A DNA stretch of 64,000 nt from CATQHP01 sp965214915 (lineage in GTDB: Bacteria > Acidobacteriota > Terriglobia > Bryobacterales > UBA6623): NCBI GenBank assembly GCA_965214915.1, contig CBDCCP010000001.1, positions 1,488,001-1,552,000 on the forward strand, given 5' to 3'. Shown one piece after another: positions 1 to 9,223 of the stretch; position 1 is the first letter of the stretch, and every line of letters starts with the position of its first letter. A program made the position numbers and the translations under genes. Under the pieces are notes generated by a model. The model saw only the letters and a list, made by a program, of their open reading frames with translations. It ran no database searches and was not told where the DNA came from.

Positions 1-17
1 CGAGCAATCGGCGCGGC

Positions 18-731
18 TCATCTTTCGATTTCTTCGAATGCGACGGTCGATTCGGCGCTGAAGCGCTTGTAGTCGGTGTATTCGATCTCGTGCCGGACGC
101 GAACGCCCCCGGAGGGGAACGGCAGGACATCGTCGGCGAGCGTCTTCACCGGGAACCAGAATTCGCCGTCGACCGGCTCGTAGAAGGTCGTGAATCCGGG
201 GAACAGGTTGCTGTCCTCGATGCGGTGAAGCTGCGGGACCGGCCGCCCGGAAACGCGAACCACTTGCGAGTGCTCGATGCTGACCCAGATGACGCCTTCG
301 AAGAAGCGCTGCCCGTCGAGGATCTGGCGCGGCGCAACCCGGTAAACGTAGCATTCCATGCCGTCGAGCGGCTCGACGCCCTTGTACCTGACGGCGTAAC
401 GCCAGAGGTTGTCCGCGGTCAAGACGAAGGGGTTGATTTCGCGCAGATCCTGAAAATCCTCCGCGGTGAGGCGCAGGCGCTTGAGGTTGTTCCGCGGGCC
501 CTCGATAAATTTTTCGTCGCGCTCGCCGCCGGCGGTGAAGACGATATCGCGGACCTCGCGATAGAACCCGGCCGGCGTTCCCTTGCGGTATTCCCACAGC
601 TTGAACGACTGCCGGTAGGTGTATTTGGCGCGCTCGGCCTCGAAGAGGCTGCCCTGCTCCGCGATTTTCGCAATCAGTCCCGGGGGAGGCCGATCGGCGG
701 CCATGCCCGCGGCGGCAAGCAAAGCTACCAT
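18..731 (-). CDS. Hypothetical secreted protein
   Basis: A protein of about 237 residues that I do not recognise with certainty. With the ATG at 731 it begins MVALLAAAGMA followed by ADRP, a short hydrophobic export-like segment. The frame is also open to an ATG at 851, which would extend much further into the divergent CPBP gene. The mature part is rich in aromatic residues and alternating beta-type segments (GVIWVSIEH, EFWFPV). This pattern resembles LolA-like outer-membrane lipoprotein-sorting folds, but that is only an impression. The gene is divergent from the CPBP protease gene, and the two start codons overlap in one CATG. Confidence 0.55.
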   Translation of the reverse strand: MVALLAAAGMAADRPPPGLIAKIAEQGSLFEAERAKYTYRQSFKLWEYRKGTPAGFYREVRDIVFTAGGERDEKFIEGPRNNLKRLRLTAEDFQDLREINPFVLTADNLWRYAVRYKGVEPLDGMECYVYRVAPRQILDGQRFFEGVIWVSIEHSQVVRVSGRPVPQLHRIEDSNLFPGFTTFYEPVDGEFWFPVKTLADDVLPFPSGGVRVRHEIEYTDYKRFSAESTVAFEEIER

Positions 732-1767
732 GAGAAACTTGACGACCGGCGGCACAACCGGTGTCGGCCTGAAGCCGTTTTGGCTCAGCTTGGCCGCGCT
801 GAATCTGGCGTCGGTCATCGCCGGCATCATTCTCGCACAGAGGCATGACATCCCCGCCGCGGTCGGCGCGCCGGTCGTTGCCGCGTTCCTGTGGCAGATT
901 TCGCTTTATTGGGCGGCGGTCTTCGAGCGGACTCGGGGCAAGATCGCGGCGCGGCTGCCGGGCGCGCGGCTCGCCGCGGCCTTGTGCGTTGTCTCGGTCG
1001 CTCCCTATTGCATCTATGCCGCGCCCACCGGCGTTTTCTCGCTTGGCTCGACCGCGAAGCTCGCGGCGTTGTGCGCTACCGTGGCGTTCCTCTACGTCGT
1101 GTTTCCACCCCGGGAACACAAGCTCGTATGGCAGGACGCGGCCGCCGCGGCCGTCATCGCCTTTCCCATGATCAGCGGGCTAAGTCCGCTCTTGCGGGAC
1201 ATTTACCAGGGTTTCAACTATCCGCTGAACCGTCTGGAATCCCTGGGCAAGCTGATGTTGATTCCGCTGGGCCTGTTTGTGTTTCTGGAGTTGCGCAAGC
1301 TGCCCGGCGCGGGGTTCCGTCTCGTTCCGCAACGGCGGGACTGGCGGCCGGCGCTTGAGAATTTTCTACTGGGATTGCCGTTCATCGCCGCCGCGGCTCT
1401 GGGGACGGGCTACGCCCGCTGGAATCCGCGGTTCGACGATCCCGACCGCGCGATTCTGGAAGCAGCCGGGAAGCTGCTGGGCATCTACCTGACGACGGCG
1501 CTCGCCGAAGAATTCCTGTTCCGCGGCGTCGTTCAGAATTTGTTGGCGCAGCGCAGCGGCCGGCCGTTGCTGTCGCAGGCGGCGGCGGCGGTCTTGTTCG
1601 GAGCGGTCCACCTCGGGCGCGGCGGCTTCCCGAACCTGCCGTATTTCGCTACGACCGCCGTCATGGGCTGGTTCTGCGGGCGCGCTTACGCAAGATCGGG
1701 CAGCATCGCCCCGGCAATGATCGCTCACACCCTGGTAGTCGTCGCGCAGACTCTGTTTTTTCAATAG
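730..1767 (+). CDS. CPBP family intramembrane glutamic endopeptidase
   Basis: About 345 residues with eight or so hydrophobic segments, so an integral membrane protein. Near the C-terminus it has the CPBP (Abi/CAAX protease-like) signature: E260-E261 followed by FLFR (EExxxR), then FGAVHL with a conserved His and a final HTL motif. In this family these residues form the active site of an intramembrane protease. The N-terminal 200 residues form extra membrane segments beyond the minimal CPBP domain. The ATG at 730 is chosen because the long hydrophobic region follows it directly. The upstream frame is open to 619, but that part lies antisense within the neighbouring gene. The substrate is unknown. 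Confidence 0.8.
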   Translation: MRNLTTGGTTGVGLKPFWLSLAALNLASVIAGIILAQRHDIPAAVGAPVVAAFLWQISLYWAAVFERTRGKIAARLPGARLAAALCVVSVAPYCIYAAPTGVFSLGSTAKLAALCATVAFLYVVFPPREHKLVWQDAAAAAVIAFPMISGLSPLLRDIYQGFNYPLNRLESLGKLMLIPLGLFVFLELRKLPGAGFRLVPQRRDWRPALENFLLGLPFIAAAALGTGYARWNPRFDDPDRAILEAAGKLLGIYLTTALAEEFLFRGVVQNLLAQRSGRPLLSQAAAAVLFGAVHLGRGGFPNLPYFATTAVMGWFCGRAYARSGSIAPAMIAHTLVVVAQTLFFQ

Positions 1768-1793
1768 ACGGATTTCCGCTCACAGGCGGATGC

Positions 1794-4061
1794 TCAGCGC
1801 AAGGTTACGAGGCCGTCGTCGGATCCGCCGTCCGTCACGCGGCCGACAATCGCCGCTTGCGCATACCCTAGGCGCCGCAACTCTTCAACGCACTGCCGAG
1901 CCTCGTTTTGCGGCGTCCCGGCCAGCAAGCCGCCCGCCGTTTGCGGGTCGAACAGCAGCCAATACAGGGGATCGTCTGCGAATCGCTCCGCGTTGGTCAC
2001 CTCTTGCCCGAATTTGAGATTCTCCGGGTGGAGCGAGCTGAAAATCCCTCCTTCGACGCATGCGGCCGCCCCGTCGAGGATCGGTATGGCGGACAAAACG
2101 AGCTCGGCGGATTTCTCCGACGCGCGCAGCATTTCCACGAGGTGGCCGAGGAGTCCGAAGCCGGTGATATCCGTGCAGGCGCTCGCCCCGCGGCGGCGGA
2201 ATTCTTCGGCGGCGGCGCTGGCCGATTGCAGCATGGCCGCCAAGGCGCCCTCGATCCAGCGGCCTTTTGCCCGCCGCCGGGCATCGGCCGCGAACAAAGT
2301 CCCCGTCCCGATGGGCTTGGTCAGGATCAGCGCATCGCCCGCGCGCAGGCCGCCTTTCGACAGTATCCGCCCGCGCTCGGCCAATCCGGTAACCGAAAAG
2401 CCGAGCGAGAGCTCAGGGGTTTCGCTGGAATGTCCGCCGGCCAGCGCCGCGCCGGCTTCGCGCAAGGTTCGGTTCGCCCCCAGCAGGAGTTGGCGGAGCA
2501 GGTCCTCGGTCTTCTCCGGCGGGCCGAACGGCACTCCGGCCACCGCCAGCGCGGATTGCGGCTCGGCGCCCATGGCGAAAATGTCGCCGAGCGCGTGGTT
2601 GGCGGCAAGGCGTCCGAAGACGAACGGGTCGTCGACGATGGCGGGGAAAAAATCGACGGACTGCACCTGCACCTTGCCGGGCGGGACTTCCACGAGAGCG
2701 GCGTCGTCCCGCGAGCGCATTCCGGCCGGAACGTCGGAGCGCGGCAGCGGGTCGATATCCGCAAGCACGCGGTCGAGCACGCTCGCGCCGAGCTTCGACC
2801 CGCAACCCTTGCAGCGCATCGCAAAGGCCGAACGCTCTTGAGAAGCTCCCCGGTTGGCCGCCGCCTCGGACGGAAGCGCGGCGCCAGCTTCATCCATTGC
2901 CGGCAGGTCGCTGAACTTGGCCATGAAGCGGCGGTCGATCCAATCCTTCCAGATCCAAACCCATTTGCCTTCGACCGACCAGGCGCCTCGCGAGCTGACG
3001 GCGTATTCATCGCCGGCGCCGATCAGACTGAGGAACGTCTTCTGCGGGCGGAAGGGCCGCGGCGCCATGCCGTCCAGGACGCGGCGCAGGTTGCGTTCCA
3101 GCGGCGGCCCTTGGCGAACCGCGAAAACCCCGGCCTTTTCGCGCTCATGGTTGACGACGGCGGCGATGTCGCCGGCGGCGAAGACGGTATCGCCGTGGGA
3201 GAGCGAGCGCAGGCAATCGTCCACCGCGGCAAAGCCGTCGGCGTTCGTCGCCAAGCCGGATGCGGCCAGCCACGGCGGGGCCGCCGCGCCGGTAACCCAA
3301 ACGATCTCGTCGAAGCTTTCCTGCAAGCCGGAATCCGTACGCAGGCCGTTCCGCGACACCTCCGACACGCGAGCTCCGCAATGAACGTTGACGCCGCGTT
3401 CCAGCAGCAGACGATGCAACTTGCGGCGGACGCGGGCGTTGTGCGTGGGCAGGATATCGGCGGTCCGGCTGAAGAGGTGCATCTCGGGTTCGCCGAACGC
3501 GCGTCCGGCAGCGGCGAGCAACCGGCGCAGGCGATGCTGGATGGCCAGCGTCAACTCGACTCCGCCGGCGCCCGCTCCGACCACGGCGATGCGCGGGCGT
3601 TCGCGGGCGCTCGAGACCCGGCCGACGAATGCTTGCCAGCGCGGCAGGAAATTACTGATCGGCTTCACCGGAACGGTGAACTCCCGCGCCCCGGGAACGT
3701 TGTCGAATCCCGGTGTCGAACCGATGTCGAGCGACAGCAGATCGTAGCCGAGCGGGGGGCGGTCAGCGAAATAGACGAGGCGTTTCTCGGGGTCGAGCGC
3801 GGTCGCGCCGGCGTGGAAAAGCCGAGCGCCGGCGAAGTTGGCCAAAGGGCGGAGATCGATGTGCGCCTCGTCGTAGGCGTAGTGGCCGGCGATCAGTCCG
3901 GGGAGCATGCCCGAGTAGGGCGTATGCATGTCGCGGCAGACGAGGGTGATGCGCACTCCGGGGATGGGCTTCATCCCCAGGCGCTTGAGCACGATGACAT
4001 GCGAATGCCCACCGCCCAGAAGCACCAGATCTTGAACGACAGGCGTGGATTGCGGGATCAT
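1794..4061 (-). CDS. selD: Fused FAD-dependent oxidoreductase / selenide, water dikinase
   Basis: 755 residues in two parts. Residues about 1-375 are an NADH-dehydrogenase-like FAD/pyridine nucleotide oxidoreductase: an N-terminal VLLGGGHSH dinucleotide-binding motif, AVVGAGAGGVE for the second nucleotide, and FAAGDIA near the end. This matches the known N-terminal partner of SelD (TIGR03169 type). Residues about 412-755 are SelD, which makes selenophosphate from selenide and ATP. The catalytic pair is kept in CKGCGSK as C420 and K423; the second Cys of the usual GCGCK is Ser, a position known not to be essential. The DITGFGLLGH and PQTAGGL motifs are present. Such fusions are known in several phyla; the oxidoreductase half is thought to supply or reduce selenium, which is inference. 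The gene lies near selA and a selenoprotein gene. Confidence 0.93.
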   Translation of the reverse strand: MIPQSTPVVQDLVLLGGGHSHVIVLKRLGMKPIPGVRITLVCRDMHTPYSGMLPGLIAGHYAYDEAHIDLRPLANFAGARLFHAGATALDPEKRLVYFADRPPLGYDLLSLDIGSTPGFDNVPGAREFTVPVKPISNFLPRWQAFVGRVSSARERPRIAVVGAGAGGVELTLAIQHRLRRLLAAAGRAFGEPEMHLFSRTADILPTHNARVRRKLHRLLLERGVNVHCGARVSEVSRNGLRTDSGLQESFDEIVWVTGAAAPPWLAASGLATNADGFAAVDDCLRSLSHGDTVFAAGDIAAVVNHEREKAGVFAVRQGPPLERNLRRVLDGMAPRPFRPQKTFLSLIGAGDEYAVSSRGAWSVEGKWVWIWKDWIDRRFMAKFSDLPAMDEAGAALPSEAAANRGASQERSAFAMRCKGCGSKLGASVLDRVLADIDPLPRSDVPAGMRSRDDAALVEVPPGKVQVQSVDFFPAIVDDPFVFGRLAANHALGDIFAMGAEPQSALAVAGVPFGPPEKTEDLLRQLLLGANRTLREAGAALAGGHSSETPELSLGFSVTGLAERGRILSKGGLRAGDALILTKPIGTGTLFAADARRRAKGRWIEGALAAMLQSASAAAEEFRRRGASACTDITGFGLLGHLVEMLRASEKSAELVLSAIPILDGAAACVEGGIFSSLHPENLKFGQEVTNAERFADDPLYWLLFDPQTAGGLLAGTPQNEARQCVEELRRLGYAQAAIVGRVTDGGSDDGLVTLR

Positions 4062-4187
4062 TCCGATGCAGACGGCGGAATTCTGATTTTGTCACGATCG
4101 AAGCCCCGCGGGGAACGGCGCGGCGGTGCGACGGGTTCCGCGGCGTTACCTGGCCCCGCGTCCTTGCGTCAGAATACGATAGCCGCA

Positions 4188-4949
4188 ATGAACTTGCGAT
4201 TTGTAGGGATTCCGGCGCTGGCCGTTGCCGTCTGCCCGCCGGCGCAGCCGCAGATGGCGGTATCGGCGCGGGCGGGGCTCATTCACCACGCCGAAGGCGA
4301 AATCCGCATCGACGGCGAAGCGTTCGCGCCGAAGGCGTCCGGATTCACGCAGCTTTCCGCGGGGCAGAGCTTGCAAACGGAAGACGGCCGCGCCGAACTC
4401 TTGCTGACGCCGCAAGGATTCGCGCGCAGCGGCCGGCGGACCGAGGTGCGGCTGCTCTCCGATGACATCTCAGCCGCCAAGTTGCGGCTGATCGGCGGCT
4501 CCGTCGTCATCGACTTCCGCCGGGCGTCCTCGAACAAAGAGGGGATGACTCTGGCCTACGGCGATGCTTGGGTAGAGCTTGCGCGCAAGGGCCTCTACCG
4601 TTTCGACGCCGTCCCCGGCCGGCCGACCCGCTTGCGCGTTTACAAAGGCCGCGCCGTCGTGCATTCGGGTCATGAAAGCCGGACGGTAGCGAAGACGAAA
4701 GCGCTCGAAATCGGCGGCGGTCCGCTTGCGCAGCCCCAGCGCTTCGACCCCGACTTCAAGGACGAATTGGACGAGTGGAACGCCTACCGCAGCCGGGCCG
4801 TCGCGCGCATGGCGCGAGCCGGAGCCAAGCGCAAACGGCCGCTGCCGGGGCTTGGAGCCGGCATGGGCGGCCGCCGCGGCAGAGGCCGCCGCAGCGGGGG
4901 AGGCGGATTGGGCGGCATACCGGGCGGCGGGCAGCGGTTCCGCAAATAA
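4188..4949 (+). CDS. FecR-domain secreted protein
   Basis: 253 residues. The N-terminus has a signal-peptide-like stretch, then a FecR-type beta domain (residues about 35-190) with the typical order: EGEIRIDGEAF, LSAGQSLQTEDGRAELLLTP, IGGSVVIDF and LRVYKGRAVV. FecR domains sense or bind ligands in the periplasm. The tail (about 215-253) is a low-complexity Gly/Arg-rich segment with a net positive charge. The gene is divergent from the selD fusion with a 126 bp gap and is followed 75 bp later by the TPR protein gene. Its role at the selenium locus is unknown. Confidence 0.7.
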   Translation: MNLRFVGIPALAVAVCPPAQPQMAVSARAGLIHHAEGEIRIDGEAFAPKASGFTQLSAGQSLQTEDGRAELLLTPQGFARSGRRTEVRLLSDDISAAKLRLIGGSVVIDFRRASSNKEGMTLAYGDAWVELARKGLYRFDAVPGRPTRLRVYKGRAVVHSGHESRTVAKTKALEIGGGPLAQPQRFDPDFKDELDEWNAYRSRAVARMARAGAKRKRPLPGLGAGMGGRRGRGRRSGGGGLGGIPGGGQRFRK

Positions 4950-5024
4950 GCAACAATCTCCCGGGTACGGGCGTATTCCGCATCCATAGACTCAGGTTTT
5001 CCGGCTCGCCTACACTGAAATTCA

Positions 5025-6515
5025 ATGTCCGTTCCGCAGTGGATTCCGGCCGCCGCCCTGCTTGCCGCCGCAGCATGGCCAATGCCGGCGCAAGAAGTCG
5101 AGCAGTTGAACGCCGACGCGCGCATGTTCGCCGTCATGGCGGCGATCAACGTCGCGGGCTATGACGACGGGCTCAACACGGCGTCCGACAGTCCGGCGCG
5201 CAAGGCGCTGCGCGATGACCTGAGCGCGCTCGACGCAACGGTCGTAACGCGCCTCAAGACGTTTTTCGAGCAGAACCGCCTGGAAGACCCCGACCTCAAT
5301 TTGTCGCAGTACATCTCGTTCGCGCTGATGTGCGGGGAGCCGCCGTTTTTCGATCTCAAGGCGGAAGTGCCGACGGACCTGCCGGCGGATGTCCGGGCGA
5401 TCCGCGGACTGTCGGGGCTGCTGCGCGAGTTTTACGAAAAGGCGGACATCGCAAGCCTCTGGCGGAAATACCTGCCCGCATACGAAGCCGAGATGCTGCG
5501 CTACCAGGACGCTCTGGTGCGGATGGTCTTCGAGACGAACGGTTATCTGCGGCTTTCTCCCACGAGCCGGGAAGCCCGCGGGTTTCAGGTTTACTTCGAC
5601 TTGCTGGCCGCTCCCGGCAGCGTCAACACGCGCGCTTACGGCGGCGACGTGAAGGTCGTCGTACACCCTTCGATGGAGATTCGCATCGAGGAGCTGCGCT
5701 CGGCGTATCTGCTGCACCTGCTCGACCGCTTGTCGATCCGCCACGCCGACGTCGTCGCCAAGAAGAACGTGCTGGCGCGGTTCGCGCTGTTCGCCCCGGC
5801 GCTGGAGGAGGCGTACAAGACGAACTTTCAACTGCTCGTGACGAAATCGCTGGCTCATGCGGTCGAGACGCGCATGCGCTACGAAACGGAAGAGAAAAAG
5901 CTCGCCCGAGTCGATGCGCGCCTGCGCGAGGGGTTCATCTTGACGCCCTATTTCTACGAGAAACTCGCCGAGTACGAAAAACAGCCGAAGTCGATGCGCC
6001 GCTACTACGACTCCATGATTCAGGACATCGACCTCAAGCGCGAGGGGGCCAGACTGCAGGACGCGCGCTTCACCGAACGCCGCAGCCGGCCCGTATCGCG
6101 GCCGCGGCCGGCGGCGAAGCCCGCAGTTTCCGAAGTGGAAAAGCTGCTGGCGCGGGCGGAAGGGCTGCTGCAACTCGAAGAGCTCGACAACGCCCGCAAA
6201 ACTTTTGAGGAAGCCCTTGAGAAAGCGGGCGGCGTCAACGCGCAGGCCAGCTACGGGCTGGGCCGGGTGGCGCTGGACGAAGCCGATCCGGACCTGGCGC
6301 TGGAACATTTCGCGGCGGCCGCAGCGGCCGGCGGCGGCGCGCGGCTGGTCGCCATGTCGCACATCTACATGGGCCGGATAGAAGATATCCTCGGCAATCG
6401 CGAGTTGGCGGTCGAGCATTATCGCAACGCGCTGGCTGCAGGGGACACTTCCCCGGTCACCCAAAAATTCGCCGAGGACGGTCTGGCCGCACCCTTTACC
6501 GGCGCCGAACAATGA
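5025..6515 (+). CDS. Secreted TPR-repeat protein
   Basis: 496 residues. The N-terminus (MSVPQW, then an Ala/Leu-rich stretch ending near PAQEV) looks like a signal peptide. The central part (about 25-340) is an unrecognised helical domain rich in Arg, Glu and aromatic residues. From about 365 to 490 there are tetratricopeptide-like helices (LLARAEGLLQLEELDNARKT, ASYGLGRVALDEADPDLALE, HIYMGRIEDILGNRELAVEH). TPRs usually bind proteins. The stop overlaps the ATG of selA in the ATGA arrangement, so the two are very likely co-transcribed and translationally coupled. That ties this protein to selenocysteine synthesis by context only. Confidence 0.75.
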   Translation: MSVPQWIPAAALLAAAAWPMPAQEVEQLNADARMFAVMAAINVAGYDDGLNTASDSPARKALRDDLSALDATVVTRLKTFFEQNRLEDPDLNLSQYISFALMCGEPPFFDLKAEVPTDLPADVRAIRGLSGLLREFYEKADIASLWRKYLPAYEAEMLRYQDALVRMVFETNGYLRLSPTSREARGFQVYFDLLAAPGSVNTRAYGGDVKVVVHPSMEIRIEELRSAYLLHLLDRLSIRHADVVAKKNVLARFALFAPALEEAYKTNFQLLVTKSLAHAVETRMRYETEEKKLARVDARLREGFILTPYFYEKLAEYEKQPKSMRRYYDSMIQDIDLKREGARLQDARFTERRSRPVSRPRPAAKPAVSEVEKLLARAEGLLQLEELDNARKTFEEALEKAGGVNAQASYGLGRVALDEADPDLALEHFAAAAAAGGGARLVAMSHIYMGRIEDILGNRELAVEHYRNALAAGDTSPVTQKFAEDGLAAPFTGAEQ

Positions 6516-7948
6516 ACGGCGCAAAGCCCATGAGCGACCGGGAAATCGTGCTGCGCAGTCTGCCGTCGGTGGACGCGCTGCTCCAATCCGAGACAGGCGC
6601 GGAGTGGCTGCAAGCGCTGCCGCGGGAACGCGTTGCGGCCCTCGCGCGGGATACGTTGTCGGAAATGCGCGCCGCAATTCTCGCGGGCGCGGCGCCCGGC
6701 TGGCTCGACGGCCTCGCCGAAGCCAAGGCCCGCGTCGCGGCGAAGCTGGCCCGGTTGATACGGCCTTCGCTGCGCCGGGTGATTAACGCTTCCGGGGTGA
6801 TTCTGCATACGAATCTGGGGCGCGCGCCGCTCGCCGCCTCGGCTATCCAGGCGATCCGCGAGACGGCGAGCGGATATTCCAATCTGGAATACGATCCGGC
6901 CGCGGGCGGGCGCGGAAAACGCGACATCCATGCGGGCGAGTTGCTCGAGCAGTTGTTGGGCGCGCCCGCCATAGTCGTCAATAACAATGCCGCGGCGATC
7001 CTGCTGGTGCTGAACGAACTCTCACAGGACGGCGAAACGATCGTTTCCCGCGGCGAGCTGATCGAAATCGGCGACGGATTCCGCATCCCCCAAATCCTCG
7101 AACGCTCGGGCGCGGTCTTGCGCGAAGTCGGAACCACCAATCGGACGCGAATCGACGATTACCGCGCCGCGGTCAGCGAACGGACCCGCGTCCTGATGCG
7201 GGTTCATCCCAGCAATTTTCGGCAGATCGGGTTCACCGGCCGTCCCAGCTTGGCCGAGCTGGTCGAGCTCGCGCGCGAAAGTTCGCTGCCCCTCGTCGAA
7301 GATCTCGGCAGCGGCTGCCTCCACGATCTGCGCGAGATCGGCATCGACGACGAGGCGCCGGTTACTGCGAGCCTCGAAGCCGGCGTGGACGTGGTGACGT
7401 TTTCCGGCGACAAGCTGCTGGGCGGCCCGCAAGCCGGCATCGTCGCCGGCAAGCCGGATCTCGTGCGGCGCATTCGGCGGAACCCCCTGTTCCGCGCCTT
7501 GCGCGTCGATAAATTGACCTACGCCGCGCTGGGAGCCACTCTGCGGGAATATATTCGGGGCAACCGGGAAAACATTCCTGTCCTAAGAATGATGCGCACG
7601 CCGGCCGCCAAGCTGCGCGAGCGGGCTGCTCTTTTCGTCGAAAAACTGGAACGGCCCGGGGTTGCCGTCTGCGACGGCGAATCGTTGCTCGGCGGAGGCT
7701 CGACCCCGCTCCGCTCCTTGCCTTCGCCGGTGATCGCGGTCGAGCCGGGCGCCGGCGAATCGGCGCAGCGCATCGAGCGGCGGCTGCGGGCCAACGATCC
7801 GCCGGTGATCGCCAGGATCGAGCGGGGCTGTCTGCTGATCGACTTGCGCACCGTTGCCGAATCCGAGGAAGACGAATTGCTCCGGGCTCTGCAAGCCTCC
7901 TTGACCGCCCGGAACCGCAGTCAGGCGAAGTTACCTTCGGCCCCGTAA
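6512..7948 (+). CDS. selA: L-seryl-tRNA(Sec) selenium transferase
   Basis: 478 residues from the first ATG. SelA is the PLP enzyme that converts seryl-tRNA(Sec) to selenocysteyl-tRNA(Sec) using selenophosphate. Visible motifs are INASGVILHTNLGRAPL, NNNAAA, ELIEIGDGFRIP, EVGTTNRT, and the PLP-lysine region SGDKLLGGPQAG. If translation starts at the internal ATG at 6530 (MSDREIV) the PLP lysine becomes residue 295, the same number as in E. coli SelA; from 6512 it is 301. The 6512 start overlaps the upstream TPR stop. The gene sits 30 nt upstream of a gene with an in-frame UGA that reads as selenocysteine, which fits its role exactly. Confidence 0.95.
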   Translation: MNGAKPMSDREIVLRSLPSVDALLQSETGAEWLQALPRERVAALARDTLSEMRAAILAGAAPGWLDGLAEAKARVAAKLARLIRPSLRRVINASGVILHTNLGRAPLAASAIQAIRETASGYSNLEYDPAAGGRGKRDIHAGELLEQLLGAPAIVVNNNAAAILLVLNELSQDGETIVSRGELIEIGDGFRIPQILERSGAVLREVGTTNRTRIDDYRAAVSERTRVLMRVHPSNFRQIGFTGRPSLAELVELARESSLPLVEDLGSGCLHDLREIGIDDEAPVTASLEAGVDVVTFSGDKLLGGPQAGIVAGKPDLVRRIRRNPLFRALRVDKLTYAALGATLREYIRGNRENIPVLRMMRTPAAKLRERAALFVEKLERPGVAVCDGESLLGGGSTPLRSLPSPVIAVEPGAGESAQRIERRLRANDPPVIARIERGCLLIDLRTVAESEEDELLRALQASLTARNRSQAKLPSAP

Positions 7949-7978
7949 ACACGTCAAAACAGGTTGCTGTCCTTATCT

Positions 7979-9223
7979 ATGCGAACCGGAATCCTTGCGC
8001 TGCAAGTCTCGCTCGCAATCTCGCTGCTCCCGACGCCGGCAACGGCTGAGGAAGCGGTCGGTTGGATCACGTCGTACGAAGAAGGCCTTGAGGAGGCCCG
8101 GCGGACCGGAAAGCCCATCTTTCTCGAGTTCCGCTGCGCTCCTTGACGCGCCGGTCGTGAATTCGACGCACAGGTTGTGCTGACCGAGGCAGGAACGAAA
8201 CGCGGCGATTTGCTCAAGCAATACGTCACCGCCCGCATCGTGCGCATGAACGGGATCGATATCGGTCTGTTCGATTACGACCGCTACAACACGCTGTATT
8301 TCTTCATTCTCAACGCGGACGAGCATATCTACATGCGCTACGGCGGCCGTGACCAGCGCTCGCCGACGACGTACCTCGATCTGGAAAGCCTCGAGTTGGC
8401 GCTGGAGCAGGGGCTGGAGCAGCACCGTTTGTACCAAGCCGGAAAGATTGCCCAAAAGACTCGGCCGGCGGCGCAGTATCCGCGGGATATTCCGGAACTC
8501 TATAAAAGGACGATCGGCGCGGGGCGCTGCGTCGAGTGCCATCTGATCGGCGATCTCGAAAACGTGCAGCGGGAGATCGACGGCAATCTCGACAAGCTTT
8601 CACAGATGTTCCGCTCGCCCGACATCCGCACGATCGGCATCGGCCTCGATATCCCCAAGGGCCTTGTCGTGGCGGAAGCAACGAAGGCGGCGGCCGCGGC
8701 CGGAATGCGGGCCGGCGATACGATCACCCACTGCAACGGCAAGCGCATATGGACGTTCGGCGACCTGCAGTGGGAGTACGACCGCGTCGACCGCCGCGCG
8801 AAGAAACTTCAACTCCAAGCGGACCGCGGCGGGAAGAGCGTGGAGATCGAGATCGACCTGCCCGATTTCTGGTGGCTGACCGATATCTCCTATCGCAACT
8901 GGAGCGTCGATCCGCGCGTTTACTTCGACTCGGAGGCTTTGACCGCCGCGGAAAAAAGCAACCTCGGACTCGATCCCGACGGGTTCGCCAGCCGCGTGAC
9001 CTACATCGACCGGGTCGCGGAGCTGCTCGGCAATCACGAGCTCGTCGTCGGCGACATCGTGTACGCGGTGGACGGCGAGACGCGGGACGAACTGGCGAAC
9101 ACCGCGGAGCTTTTCCTCAAGCTCCGCAAGCAGGCCGGCGACCGCTACACCCTGCGAATCGTCCGCAACGGCAAACGAATGGAGACCGCGCTCAAGACGG
9201 ATAGAATGAGCTTTCGGAAATGA
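7979..9223 (+). CDS. Trx-like/PDZ selenoprotein with in-frame UGA (Sec56)
   Basis: The frame runs from ATG 7979 to TGA 9221-9223 with one in-frame TGA at 8144-8146. Reading it as selenocysteine gives 414 residues. Order: signal peptide (about 1-23), thioredoxin-like domain (about 27-150) with C53-A-P-U56, a C184-V-E-C-H188 motif that could bind haem c, a PDZ domain (about 220-300, GMRAGDTITHCNG), and a second PDZ-like segment (about 330-405, ELVVGDIVYAVDGE). The sequence on both sides of the UGA continues one fold without a gap: FLEFRCAP before, RAGREFDAQV after. This layout matches the family called Trx7/PDZ domain-containing (seleno)protein. selA lies directly upstream and a DsbD-alpha-like gene overlaps its end by ATGA. 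It is likely a periplasmic thiol/selenol oxidoreductase. An ordinary gene caller would split it at 8146. Confidence 0.9.
8152..8186 (+). promoter_or_regulatory. Candidate bacterial SECIS hairpin
   Basis: Downstream of the UGA at 8144-8146 there is an inner stem GCACA (8168-8172) / TGTGC (8176-8180) closing on GGT (8173-8175), 26 nt after the UGA. An outer stem CGGTC (8152-8156) / GACCG (8182-8186) can enclose it, with an 11-nt left internal loop. Bacterial SECIS elements lie just after the UGA within the coding region and carry G in the apical loop; E. coli fdhF uses GGUC. The match is by eye; folding energy was not computed. Confidence 0.65.

Noticed and set aside
8147..9223. Treating the region after the UGA as a separate gene starting near 8177
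   Set aside because: The sequence between the UGA and 8177 continues the thioredoxin-like fold in the same frame, and no ribosome-binding site precedes 8177. selA next door supports UGA readthrough.
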